This document shows, one piece after another, positions 33,869 to 44,407 of a DNA stretch of 64,000 nt. Origin of the DNA: Mesostigma viride. Lineage: Eukaryota; Streptophyta; Mesostigmatophyceae; Mesostigmatales; Mesostigmataceae. The position numbers and the translations under genes were made by a program. Location: the NCBI GenBank assembly GCA_009746045.1, contig RPFO01000104.1:1081076-1145075 (forward strand), in the 5' to 3' direction. The notes beneath the pieces were generated by a model. It saw only the letters and a program-made list of their open reading frames with translations, was not told the DNA's origin and searched no databases. Positions within the stretch are counted from its first letter, which is position 1. The number at the start of each line of letters is the position of its first letter.

Positions 33869-34172
33869 AAAAATACCCATTTACCCGGAAAAGCCGAACC
33901 TTGGTCCAAAAATGGAAGATAGGGGTCGAAATCGATCGGAATCCGATACATTACATTCTGGGCAAAAAATTAATTACAATTAACTCGCCAAAAGGTACCT
34001 TTCTGCTACGGTGGACCGGTTAATAAAAATACCCATTTACCCGGAAAAGCCGAACCTTGGTCCAAAATGGAAGATAGGGGTTGAAATCGGTCGGAATCCC
34101 ATACCGTACATTCAGGGCAAAAAATTAATTACAATTAATTCGCCAAAAGGAACCTTTCTGCTACGGTGGACA
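33866..34172. repeat. ~156-bp tandem repeat, two units
   Basis: Two units starting AATAAAAATACCCATTT (33866 and 34022) and ending CTACGGTGGAC. The same unit occurs twice at 50245-50565. It includes AAAATTAATTACAA and TACGGTGGACCGG. No coding capacity; origin unknown. Confidence 0.85.
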
Positions 34173-36063
34173 TGACACCCCAAAAGGGCACTTTTCTGGA
34201 AACCATAAATCATAACTAGGCATGTGATAAAAATCCAGTTATGATGGGGGACCATAATAAATATGATTTTTTAAAAAAATTCCAGCCACTTGGGCGGGGT
34301 ACTAGCCCCCACCATACACCGGTAACGCGCTAAAAATAGTAAAAGACGCTATTTTAGTCACATTTTTCCTAGGGCAGTGGGCAAACATATTGGGACCAAA
34401 TCATATATTCCCATATAGTTCCCCCAATTTTGAGAAAGTCTGCCTAATTTTGAGCACAAAATAATGATGTTTAGACACATTGATGGATTTTCCCCCCCAA
34501 AGGGTACTTTTTTCCACCAAAAAATAATAATCAAAATCATAAACACATGGAATAATACATAGTGCCAAATCATATATTCCCAAATATTACAGGTGGGGGG
34601 ACATGCAGCCCCAATTTTTCAGGTCATTCTGACAAGCGCAGCCTTATTTGATGGATATTCCTAGATCGCCACCTGTGATGACGCTGACAAAAGTTTTAGC
34701 TAATATTTAACCATACAAACACCCCTTTATACATCTAAGCCACGTGAAAACTAGCCAAACCACATACTACCACCCTCTGAACATATGGTACCTCCTATGT
34801 TCAAGGTTTGACGTTGTTCTGACAAGAGCTGCCCAAGTTACAACCATTCCAAGACGGCCACCCATGTAGACACTACAAGGAAATAAGAGTAACCATTCAG
34901 CCACACTAGCACCTCCTTCTTCATCAAAGACATCTGCAAACTGACCAAAGCACACATAATTAGCTCTTGCACGCTGACAGCGACGCATGCTCAATGTGGG
35001 GGGTCATTGTGACAAGAACTACTTAAGTTGATGGGTTTCCTATGTGACCACCTGACAAGGCGCCAAGGACCACTCAGTAAGTTAGTAACCCCACAGTGCC
35101 ACTTCATATGCCATCCAACATGCACCAAATACATTCTGAGTATGTTTACAAAGTACAAAGGGGTGGCCACGCACCTCATATGTCTTCATCATCCCTACAG
35201 CATGGCCAGCCTTGTAAATATGTGCATAGCCTTGACGATGGTAGCCCTAACATGCCTAAGCAGCATTTCTTATGTTTCTCCCAGGTTAGAGTGTGAGGTT
35301 GATGCCAACCAAGCTAATCAACTCTACAACACCTCCTAAACTGTCCTCCCCGGCATGGATGACAAACTGGGACTATGGAGGGCAAGGAACCAAGTAGGAA
35401 CATGGTATATATAGCTTGCATGCAGTCTTGCATGTTTACCATGGTTGGCTCAGCACATTGTAGTCTTGTCACATCATCATAACAAAAAAGGAAAGCTCAA
35501 ACAACCATTGGTGCCTGCTATCTACATGTAGTCACACAAATGCAATATTTCCAACATCATCATCACTAAAACACTTCCATCCCTGCACGATAAAATGCAA
35601 AGAAACCATTGGCGGCCCTTCAGCGCATGAGCACTGTGATGCCGCAGCAGCTGCGGCCTGCGAAGAGAGGGTGCGTCACTCTCAAACAACAAGAAGCGTC
35701 CATACGCACAACATCCTTGCCAGAACACGTTTAATTAAATGCTTGATACCTTCCCGAAGAGCTATAGGCTGGACTGAAGCGGCCTTGATCAAGACATCAA
35801 CGAAAACAATCTAAAGCTGCCAGGTATTTGACCATACAACGGCAAGCGACGGCGAGCTAGCTGGCGGAAACTGCCCAAAAAGAACGAAAAAAACCTCGAA
35901 CGATGAGCTCATAGAAGAAAGCACTGATAGCAGATAACATTCGCGACAAATCTGTACCTTGACCTCGTAAATCCCTCGCCCAGGCGCGCAACAACAGCCG
36001 TTCTTCCATGGACAAGTCAGACACGCACTGCGCAGGTACGTCTGAACAATATACGAAGGCGAA
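34173..36063. other. AT-rich stretch without a recognised gene
   Basis: Only short frames with no recognisable domain. Some of the right part may be the leader of the HUH element that follows, but I could not find its left terminus. Confidence 0.4.
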
Positions 36064-36318
36064 ATGCATAAAGTTAAAACGTTAGCCTCCGACAATCTGG
36101 AGCGTCCGATGATGGATCCAACGGCCGTGATAAACCCGCTAAGCTATAGGCTCGGGTCGTCCGTCCAAATACTACACATAAACAACCAATACAAAACAAG
36201 CAAACTACGGAAAACAAACGGCCTTCGGCCCCAACGGTCACAAATCCAACGGAAACGACCCGAAATCGATAACACCACCAAAACGACGCAGCCGCAGGCC
36301 AGTGACGCCGCAGCCACC

Positions 36319-36765
36319 ATGCCGACCTCTGACGACGGCGAAAGCCCCCAATACCTCACGCCCACCAAGGCCACGCAGGCGGATTTCGGAGGGCAAACTC
36401 CTAGAACGCCGCAAGATGAAATTGACTCACTGGTCGACGTCGGCAGGTGCGCGAAAAGCGCCCTCGAAAGTATTACAAAGAAAAGGCAGAGGGACGACGA
36501 CGGAATCCTAGTGGAGATTGCCTCGGCCAAAAAAAAGATGGAAGAAACAAAGGCGCAGATCCAAGTGATCGCCACAGAGGTGCACAACCTCCAGATGAGG
36601 CGAGGATGGTTTAATATTCAAAAGCGATATAAGCAGGAGCAGGAGGAGGTTGAGCGACTTGAAAACGATCACAAAAACAAACGCCTGGCGGCGGCCGACA
36701 AGCTCTACCAGGTGCTTCCCCTGCTTATAGATGCAGTGGAGGGAATAACCTACCTTCAACAATGA
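36319..36765 (+). CDS. HUH-element ORF1: coiled-coil protein
   Basis: The ATG at 36319 sits in GCCACCATG, an ideal eukaryotic context, which is why I prefer it to the upstream in-frame ATG at 36064. The 148-residue product has a low-complexity, proline/threonine-rich N-terminus, a KKRQRDDD basic patch, and a long heptad-like charged helix (about residues 65-125, SAKKKMEETKAQIQ and YKQEQEEVERLENDHKNK) that should form a coiled coil. No enzymatic motif. Its TGA overlaps the next ORF's ATG as ATGA (36762-36765), so the two could be translated by termination-reinitiation. It may be an oligomerisation or DNA-binding partner of the transposase. Confidence 0.6.
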   Translation: MPTSDDGESPQYLTPTKATQADFGGQTPRTPQDEIDSLVDVGRCAKSALESITKKRQRDDDGILVEIASAKKKMEETKAQIQVIATEVHNLQMRRGWFNIQKRYKQEQEEVERLENDHKNKRLAAADKLYQVLPLLIDAVEGITYLQQ

Positions 36766-37358
36766 GCATATTCATCGATGATCAACCGGAGCATTCCAGT
36801 GAAAGCGAAGACGACGAACAAGAAGAACAAACACGAAGCGACCAGGACTTTATTGACGACGCAAGTGTCAGCCAGGGCTCGCCGCCGCCGAGGGAGCAGA
36901 CGCCACCTCCTGCTAGTCATGCAGCTCCCGGCACAAGTGCTAGTCATGCAACGGCACCTGCACCATTCACAGCAGGGTGTCAGTACTGCAAGAAGACTTT
37001 CTCCACCATGCGAGGCCTTAAAAGACACACGACTCAGCAGCACACGAACAGAATCCTTGAAGACAACATGCGAAACCTGTCCCTTGCACTCGTCCCGGTT
37101 CCTGCTGCCGACGCTCCGCCTCCAGTGCCTCCAGCCGACGTTCCAGCGCAAGACCCTCCAGCAGCCGCTGCACGTCGCCCGCGTCGTCGTCGCAATGCCG
37201 ACAATGACGATGAAGAACCAGCAGCGCCGTGCCCGGAATTCGTCGACGGTAAAAAAACAATCCCACCCCGCAAGGTCACTGCGAATCATGTTTTTCTTTC
37301 AATGGCGCGACTTCAGCATTACTGTAAACCCGCATGGCAACAGCGACGTCACGGATGA
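36762..37358 (+). CDS. HUH-element ORF2: acidic protein with one C2H2 zinc finger
   Basis: Starts at the ATG overlapping ORF1's stop. The first 70 residues are very acidic and proline/serine-rich. A C2H2 finger follows, CQYCKKTF...LKRHTTQQH (C73, C76, H89, H94). A proline/alanine-rich linker and an arginine cluster RRPRRRRN come next. Past 37257 the same frame reads into sequence whose real coding frame is ORF3's, so the functional part of ORF2 probably ends there. The change coincides with seven A (37251-37257): a +1 shift after AAA AAA would fuse the zinc finger to the HUH domain. A real frameshift, an indel or an assembly error are all possible. Confidence 0.6.
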   Translation: MSIFIDDQPEHSSESEDDEQEEQTRSDQDFIDDASVSQGSPPPREQTPPPASHAAPGTSASHATAPAPFTAGCQYCKKTFSTMRGLKRHTTQQHTNRILEDNMRNLSLALVPVPAADAPPPVPPADVPAQDPPAAAARRPRRRRNADNDDEEPAAPCPEFVDGKKTIPPRKVTANHVFLSMARLQHYCKPAWQQRRHG

Positions 37359-38034
37359 ACAAGCGCAGGTGGTGCACGACTGGCTTGATACACACGCCAG
37401 CCGGTGCTTCGCGGTGTGCGAGCGGGGTGCTGCTGCTGGAAAACTGCACATCCAAGCCGTCGCCACCATCTTCACGTCCGGATCCCTACCTGTCGCTAAA
37501 TCGCTGAAGGAGGCCCTGGGTTGGATTCCCCACGTGCCACCCGGTAGCAAGGTGATTGTTTCAGAGCTGGCAGAAAAGGACGTGCACACGTACCTGGGCA
37601 TGCTCGGGTATTGCAACAAAGACGCGCACAAACCGGCCGCTGACTTTCGCGTCATCATCGACGTAGGCAACACGCCTGCCATGATGGAGGACGGACGCAT
37701 TATTTTCATGAAGTACCACGCAACGTCAAAGGGCAAGGTCGCCCTGTCGCCATCCAACATTTTGCAGAAGATGGTGGCGTACATGAATGCAAACCGGATG
37801 TGGGAGGACATTGAGCCCGATGAATTGCTCCTCCACATGCACCGCAGCGGCCATTACGTTGTACACGACAGCTGGGTGGCACCAAAGAATGGAATTCAGG
37901 GCATGGTCATGAGCAGGGTAACAGCAGCATTAATATTAAATGGGCATGATGTAAACAGGAAAACACTGAGTCACGTGAGGAGAGTCTATTTTTATGATCC
38001 CAAACAGGCTGGCCGTGTCCGTGTGCCAAATTAA
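37288..38034 (+). CDS. HUH endonuclease (Replitron/CRESS-Rep-like), no helicase
   Basis: Three Rep motifs appear in order: motif I FSITVNPHG, motif II KLHIQAVATIF (an HUQ form of HUH, about 37441), and motif III YLGMLGYCNKD (about 37591), in which the tyrosine of YCNK is the likely nucleophile and the lysine is typical of CRESS Reps. The rest (LSPSNILQKMVAYMNANRMW onward) has no Walker A or SF3 helicase motif, as in Replitrons and unlike viral Reps. The product is 248 residues from the ATG at 37288; the true protein may begin upstream by fusion with ORF2. It would nick one strand and join ends for copy-and-paste transposition. An integrated viral Rep is the alternative; the partner ORFs and missing helicase argue against it. 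Confidence 0.75.
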   Translation: MFFFQWRDFSITVNPHGNSDVTDEQAQVVHDWLDTHASRCFAVCERGAAAGKLHIQAVATIFTSGSLPVAKSLKEALGWIPHVPPGSKVIVSELAEKDVHTYLGMLGYCNKDAHKPAADFRVIIDVGNTPAMMEDGRIIFMKYHATSKGKVALSPSNILQKMVAYMNANRMWEDIEPDELLLHMHRSGHYVVHDSWVAPKNGIQGMVMSRVTAALILNGHDVNRKTLSHVRRVYFYDPKQAGRVRVPN

Positions 38035-38246
38035 TTTGTATTGTCCGCGCATTTCCGGCGCACGTCGCCGGCCGGACCTTGTGACAGCGCCAGAATCACA
38101 ATTAACATTGTTGTATGACTTCTCAGGCGCCACAACACACTAGACTGTGTAGGTAGAAAAATGTCTGTGGAGACGCTGTGCGTCGCGCTTAAATATTTTT
38201 ATATAATTTTAATGAAAAGTTTGAAATGTTTCGTAAACCTTCTTAT

Positions 38247-38271
38247 AGCTTAGCCGCTAGGCGGCTAAGCT
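38247..38271. repeat. Perfect hairpin: 11-bp stem, 3-nt loop
   Basis: AGCTTAGCCGC at 38247-38257 and its exact complement at 38261-38271 enclose TAG. It lies 213 bp after the HUH stop codon. Subterminal hairpins mark the ends or origins of several rolling-circle elements, so this may be the 3' end signal of the HUH element. That is inference, as the element ends are not mapped. Confidence 0.75.
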
Positions 38272-38771
38272 TAGCCTAACCACAACTGCAGATCGATATA
38301 GTCTCCAAAAAAAAAACAATTACTTACCGATAATGGCCGAAAGTCTGGCAAAAAGCCCCAGATCGGTTTAGAATTCGATGCAACCGATATTAACGCTTCA
38401 TTTGTACTGAGTCCGTTTTCGTGGTGCCAGTTGAACTCCTACCACTCCTAACGGACTGAGTTTGTGCGCCTTGCAGGCGCCGCGCCAAAAATAATCTAAC
38501 GGTCAAACCTAGGGGGATTGAAAGATCTAGCTCTCAGAAGATCTAGATCTCAGCTTTCCGTAGAGCACTTCAGACCGCTCTTTGGACACCTGGCCAGGGA
38601 GATATGCTTGAGCAAAGTTAGGGGGGTACCATGGTCCAATGGGACCGACGTGCATGAAAAATATTGACGCGCACGGCTATGGCGGTGCACACAACTGACT
38701 GGTACGAGAGAATGGCTTGACATAATGGACTCAAATTTTGTAGGCATGATTTTTAAGTCATAAAAACTTTT

Positions 38772-40219
38772 TATCCCTAGCCATGGAACGTTTGAAGATG
38801 CATAGATGGGTCATCAGGGTGCTGGTCGGCGCAGCAAATCATGTTAGCGGCCAGGCGGTGACAGTGCGAGTGCTGCATGTTGCTAGGCGGAAAATTTCGA
38901 GGTACTTACGCATGGATAAACCTTTCACGTTGTTCCCAACCAGATTTGCTAGAACTGGCAGCCAGGAAAGGCTCGAGGCTACGTCCATGAATCGGGCGTG
39001 CTGGCTCCCGCAGGAAAGGTAATCTGCTGTTCCGACCTGGTACGTTCTAGCCTCCTAGCGTGTTCCGTGAACCGTGTATGGTTGTACCATCGTTTCTAAC
39101 TAATATCAGGGTTATAATCGAGGGCTTGTGATTGTCATTTTGTTGTTTTGCTGCCTCTACGCATCGGCTTGTCATGGTTGTGGAATACCATCAGGTCAAG
39201 CAGACTTTGGACCATGTTTGGTCCCTGTTAGCTGAGGCTGCAACGGAAATAGCGTGATAACGGTTGGTATTGGTTAGTAATATGGTAAATTTGATTACCC
39301 AATGCTTTTCCTGGCTCAAACAGCCCAAGAAAAGTTCTTTTCTGACCAGTTTTAGGCATGGCTTCTTGTTTTGCTGGCCAACGCCCACCTTATTATTTTG
39401 CTTCCATGGCATGTGACAAACATGGAGATACCCAATACCTGTTTGCATGGAAGCATTACCAACTTGTTCCTTTTGTTTTCTTTATTGTTGCAAAGAACGT
39501 GGAGGTGTTTTGCCATTCATTGGGTGCGTTAGTGATGTAGCTCCTTGCCACCCCTTTGACGCGCGCTTGAGGCCTTGATTAATGAGCCTTTCACCTATTT
39601 TTTAGCATGGTCTTGTGTCTTATATGCTGGCTTATCTCAGGTTCCACGCTGGGCCAGTGGCTGGCGTCGACGACGACGACCGCCGCCAGCGTGCCATGCA
39701 GCCCCTGTCAGCCGGCAGCCCGGCTGGTCGCGCGTGGGCTGAGGCCAATGGCCGCACGACCCGCACGCTGGCAGCTGGCACCCAGCTGACAGGGCCTCGT
39801 AGGAGGCAGTATCTGCGCACCCAGAGGCGCAATCCGTAGTTTGGCATATAGCCAGGTAGCCTAATTGACAGTTAGCTACACCCTTGGCTATTCATGCGCT
39901 ATATACATACACCGCGCGCGCTTAGTAGTGCCATTTTGGCCCCTTGCGGCATGTTGGCATGTGTTATATGGCATGGTCTCTTGTTTTATCACCTGAGTAT
40001 GATGCATTATGCCCATTTGGGCATCCCTTGTTGTTTTATGCCAACTGGAATAAAGTTTTGTGTTGTTATGCTACCATTTATACCCCTGCCAACTGGCACC
40101 GTTATAACGGTGCCAGCTGGCTTCGGCCATTTGGTAGCTAGCGTTCACAGTTTTGTGACATATCATGTTGCCAATGCATTGATGGCATGTCTGTGATTAT
40201 ATTTAACTCCCCTCAAAAG
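38772..40219. other. Interior of the piggyBac-like element, no gene
   Basis: A few frames of 60-80 codons occur, none with a recognisable motif; the 39607-39839 frames lie in a short CG-rich stretch. Confidence 0.4.
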
Positions 40220-40224
40220 GCCAG
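40220..40224. repeat. 5-bp target-site duplication GCCAG (left)
   Basis: GCCAG directly precedes the LTR at 40225 and recurs directly after the other LTR at 49603-49607. Confidence 0.85.
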
Positions 40225-40705
40225 AGTTAGAATACGAACGACCGACTTGGTACAATGCTTGAGAACACAGAGTGCTGAGAGCAATGAATTGCTTGGTTCA
40301 TTAGAAAATAGGTTTACCCTTTATCAACGTTCCTCTCACTGGCTGCGCCGCCAGTGACCGTTGGGTGCAGACCGTTGGCCCGAGGCCGCACGATGACAGG
40401 TAGCAGTCTAGTCACTGCATCGTGCGATCACAGATCAATGCACAATGCAGTACGGTCCCTATCTAGGATACTCTAGTACCGTCCAATGACAGGACACTAC
40501 GTATACTGGGTACTGACATCTGTCACGTACCCCAGTACCCAAAGTACCTATCCAGGGAAACGTATGCGACTCGACTAGCATTCCTATCTGCATAGCCCAC
40601 GTGGTATTTATATTCACATACCAACGTAGGTTTACAAGGCTTATTCATACGTTGTATTCACAATGCCTTTGAGACTTAGTCTACAGCAAAGCATGGAGAC
40701 TAACT
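40225..40705 (-). repeat. 3' LTR of the AG...CT retrotransposon
   Basis: 481 bp; differs from 49122-49602 at CTATCCAGGG versus CTATCTAGGG and I saw no other change. Confidence 0.92.
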
Positions 40706-40769
40706 CCAGTATTGTTTTATTATTTATTTAGCAGGTCTGCACCCCCAACATTATTGTTATTGTTTTTAA

Positions 40770-42467
40770 CCCCTAAATGGTCTGGCTGCCGATTTTCCGC
40801 CTAAAACTGAGTTACAGCCGACACGTCGGCCCCTTCTCGGGGGACCAAATGCCGCAAAAACTATTGAGAATTAGGAAACGTTTAGCTGAGAAGATCGAAA
40901 GTTTATAATTTTCCTCACAGCATGGTACTAGGGTTTGCATACTTCTAACAAAGTTATAGAGGTGTTCTGGCCGGTCAAAGTACAAGGGGTCAGGGTACTT
41001 TTTCACGTACGACGTGCATTCCGGAAAACGACGACCTGGCCATGGCGGCTTGCGCCCACGCATGGCATTTACGTTTTCGTTCGAATTTTCTGACCAAAAT
41101 CAGGAAATTGATTTTATACGTCCTAAAGATGATACAGGCCAATTTTTGGTTCGCGGGAATGCCATTTGATAGGTGTCGGCAGCGTTCTTGCTGGAAAAAA
41201 CTGCGATCAGGCCGGACGATAGAAACGTTGACAGCAATAACTTTCCGGCGTATTTTAAAGGATATATTGGTTTCTTTGTACTTTTTATGATACATAGTAG
41301 TCGTAAACGTGCAAGGGTGGCCAGAAATCGCCGAATCCAGCGACCATGCTGCACAACTTTGGTGTGCCGAAATGCGCCATTTTGCGGCCACCGCCTGGGC
41401 CAAGGTAACGCCGTCCATGCCTGGTAAAGCTGAGTTATCGTTTTCCTATCGATGTTTGACGTTTATATATACGTTCTAGCTTGTGTAGCACATTCTTTTT
41501 GCATTATTCATGCTCTTTCTTGACCCTGGCCTGGCCCCTTTCTAAAACACCCTTCTTAGATGCTTCCCTCAGTCAGTTGACCTGCCACAGGGTGATGGTG
41601 AAAAGTTTTAGAGGCTGTATGGGTTTGAATACCTCCATATATGTTTGCTATACATTTCCCACACACATATTGCATGAGTGTGAGGCAGTTGGCTGGTCTC
41701 TGTGGCATCATCACGCATGTAACCGGTGAGTAGAAGCTTCCCATTGTCAGCATGTGCCACCAGGTGTGCTGGCCATCACCTGGCAAGCTATAGCAGCTTA
41801 GGCCTAGTTAATCCTTGCTAGGGCAAGCTGAAATAGGCTTAAAATCACTAGTTTGTTGGTGGCTGCCTCCTAGAATGCATGCCTTGCGTAGGGTATCCGT
41901 ACCACGTTACCTACGTGCATGGACAAGGTGGCACCAGCACATAGGTGCCATGTAAGGGCAGTGTGATGATGCAGTTATGTTTCCCCATCATTGTGGAAGG
42001 GAAACGTATTGTGTGGCATGGTTGGGGGCCACATTAGTAGGTATTAGTAGGTAGTATGCCCACTCCTACCCCCTTGGTTGCTTTTTACCAACGGTACCCC
42101 TATGGGCTGTACTGGGTGTAACTGCTGGTATACCCACCCAAATGATGCCCCAATGGCTCAAACTGTTCAGCAACTAATTGTTTATCATCCCTGAAGTGGT
42201 AGGTGCCTAGCTCTTACAACATAATTCAAAATGCACATTCTACCAAAAATGAAAACGCTCGTCTTGACCCCCCTGACTTTGACGGCAGTTATACATGGCC
42301 TACCCTGCATATATGTAAGGTTGTCATATACCAACCCGAAGGGCAACTCATGGACATGCTTGGCCCCCAAGGACAGCCATTGGATATGGGTGGGTTGGAT
42401 GGCATCTGGTTTGCAAAATTGTGAAGTTACAGCCGATGCATCGGCAGTATTTCTGCCCATTTAGGGG
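40770..42467. mobile_element. piggyBac-like non-autonomous element (copy 2, complete)
   Basis: Terminal inverted repeats CCCCTAAATGG (40770) and CCATTTAGGGG (42467) are flanked by TTAA at 40766-40769 and 42468-42471. About 1.7 kb with no transposase-like frame. The right two thirds are nearly identical to 1-1252. A palindromic motif (GCCGACACGTCGGC at the left, GCCGATGCATCGGC at the right) lies just inside each end and may be a transposase-binding site. Confidence 0.85.
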
Positions 42468-42777
42468 TTAAGTTGAGTAGGGGTACAAAAGAGACATGGC
42501 TGGTTGAGCCAAGTTGGTTACAGCTGGCTGTTCTGGCCAGGTGTTAAATTGCACATTAAATAAGGTGTGCACAGCTGGCTGGTTTGGCCAGTTATTGAAG
42601 CACACATTAAGTAAGTGTATACAAGGCTTGTGTCCTCAAGCTGCAAATGGATACAAATCTGACCTAGCCAGCACTCGCACCCCACAACAAATGTGTTGAA
42701 TTTTATGGCGCCCAGCAGCTATCGCTGTGGTAGCGGGGTGTGGTGGTTGTGTACTGAGCTGTAGCCAGACATTTTAT

Positions 42778-44393
42778 TCATACACTGACACGGATACCAT
42801 AGGGATTCATATTCTCAAAGAGTAGCTGGTATTGTGGGCCAGCTGCATCCCTCAGCTTGGTTAAGGCATCTGCTGGGTTTTCTTCATCTTCCACATGATG
42901 CCAGCTGGAGAAGTAGGTTGCCTCCTGTTTGAGGATCACCCAATCCAGGTCAGTGTGGACAGCAGCAGAAACAGATTTCTTGGTTAGAAAACTGATCACA
43001 GAGTAGCTGTCAGTATAGAGATGTGAGATGACATTGCATGTGCTGCCTGCCTGGGTTTGGAGCCAGGTGAGCATGTGCTGCAGGGAACGAGCATGCAATG
43101 CAGCAGACACCACAGCACGACATAATGAATTTCAGCTGAGTTGCTGCTGCCAGGTTTTCTGCGGTGTAGCCTGCTGTACCAGGAAGTGAGGGACATGTAA
43201 TCTGACCTGTTGGTGAGAAAAAACAGCCCTGATTCCCGTGCCCCCATCTGATTGATTGTTCTGCTCTCCATGGAGCTGTCCATGACACTGTGGATGTGGA
43301 TGTCTTCCATCAGATTCAGGCCATGGAGGATGAGGGGGGGACAGTCATTAACCAACTTCCTGATGTGACTGCATTTTATCTTGACTAGAACATCATGTGT
43401 GACCCTGCTGATGACAGCTAAGGGAGCCCCACAGATGGCTGACCACCACCCCAGTTTGCCCTGAACAGTGGCACACATGTGTAAGGGGAGGTGGTTGTCT
43501 TGCAGCAGATCTAGACAATCTTGGATATATTCTGCAGGAGGAGAGAGAGAGCAGACCCACTGATCTGGCTGCCTATGCAGCTGCAACATGATGCCACAGA
43601 ACTGGATGGGGGTTGTGCTCAATTCCACCTGTTTGCCAATCTCATATGATTCCTGGACCTGCTGAATAAATTTTTCCACCTCAGCTCTAGGCCCACAAAT
43701 GAGTTGGTCATCTCCATGCCACACAAAGAACAGCAGTCCAGAGGGGGTGGGTACAACAAAAAAGCATGGATCCAGGTCATCATACGTGGCCTTGAGCTTT
43801 TTGAATACTTCCTCTGCTGAGTCTCTGAAAATTTTGGGGGCACTGACAAGCCCTTCCACCCCAATGTTGATGATAAGGTGGGGTTCATCAATGTAAGGTT
43901 TCCACACAGCTGGGGTGTCTACCACGTACACCTTCCCTTTCCACACAGATTCAGCCTTTTCTGGGTCCCCCCTGAGGAAGGCCCTTTTAATATCAGTGGC
44001 TTTGCAGACATAGTCTTGGCCTGCATTGAGGTTGTGGAGGAATAGGGAGAGCATGATCCTGAGTGAGGTTTGTTGCAGCCCAGGTGTGTATGTTTCCCCT
44101 TTTGGTAGTGTGGATGTCCCCTTTAATTCTGTGACACATGGTCTGGCATGGAAGATTGGGGAGCCCACTTTTTGTGGTTTTTGTTTGAGAACAAATTTTA
44201 ATCTGAGCTTTTTGGCTCCCTCTGGCACGTCCCATGAAGGGGTGACAGGAGGTTTGTATTGAGGGTTTTTGGGGTTGGGCAGGACCCATTCCTGCCTGGC
44301 TTGGTGGACAATGGCCATCAGCCACTTGGTAAACCCTTTTTGTGTTTTGCATTCTTGTATGACGTGGGAGATTTGGTGGGGTGAGTGCATCAT
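42778..44393 (-). CDS. RT / RNase H of the AG...CT retrotransposon (HGDD catalytic box)
   Basis: The RT is Copia-like: LRLKFVLKQKPQ, HARPCVTELKGT, ETYTPGLQQTSLRIML, then KATDIKRAFLRGD (first aspartate) and LLFFVWHGDDQLICGP in place of the usual YVDD box. The connection and RNase H follow, ending with LYTDSYSVISFL and ENPADALTKL (from a second frame, 43113-42778). One frame change lies near 43100. The same HGDD form appears in the RT at 20300-20380, so it is a family character and not a mutation. Catalytic aspartates are kept; the residue before them is glycine. Confidence 0.8.
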
Positions 44394-44407
44394 TGGCTAT
44401 GTCCCAC

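Noticed and set aside
37251-37258. Classic -1 frameshift site A-AAA-AAC
   Set aside because: The heptamer exists but its phase is wrong for -1 slippage from ORF2, and the HUH frame is +1.
37288-38034. Integrated CRESS-virus Rep
   Set aside because: Not excluded, but the lack of a helicase domain, and the zinc-finger and coiled-coil ORFs directly upstream, fit a transposon better.
39607-39839. Short CG-rich coding-like stretch
   Set aside because: Overlapping 60-75 codon frames on both strands with no motif and no supporting signal.
40766-40780. Plant-type telomere repeat (CCCTAAA)
   Set aside because: A single CCCCTAAA inside a terminal inverted repeat next to TTAA; no tandem repeats.
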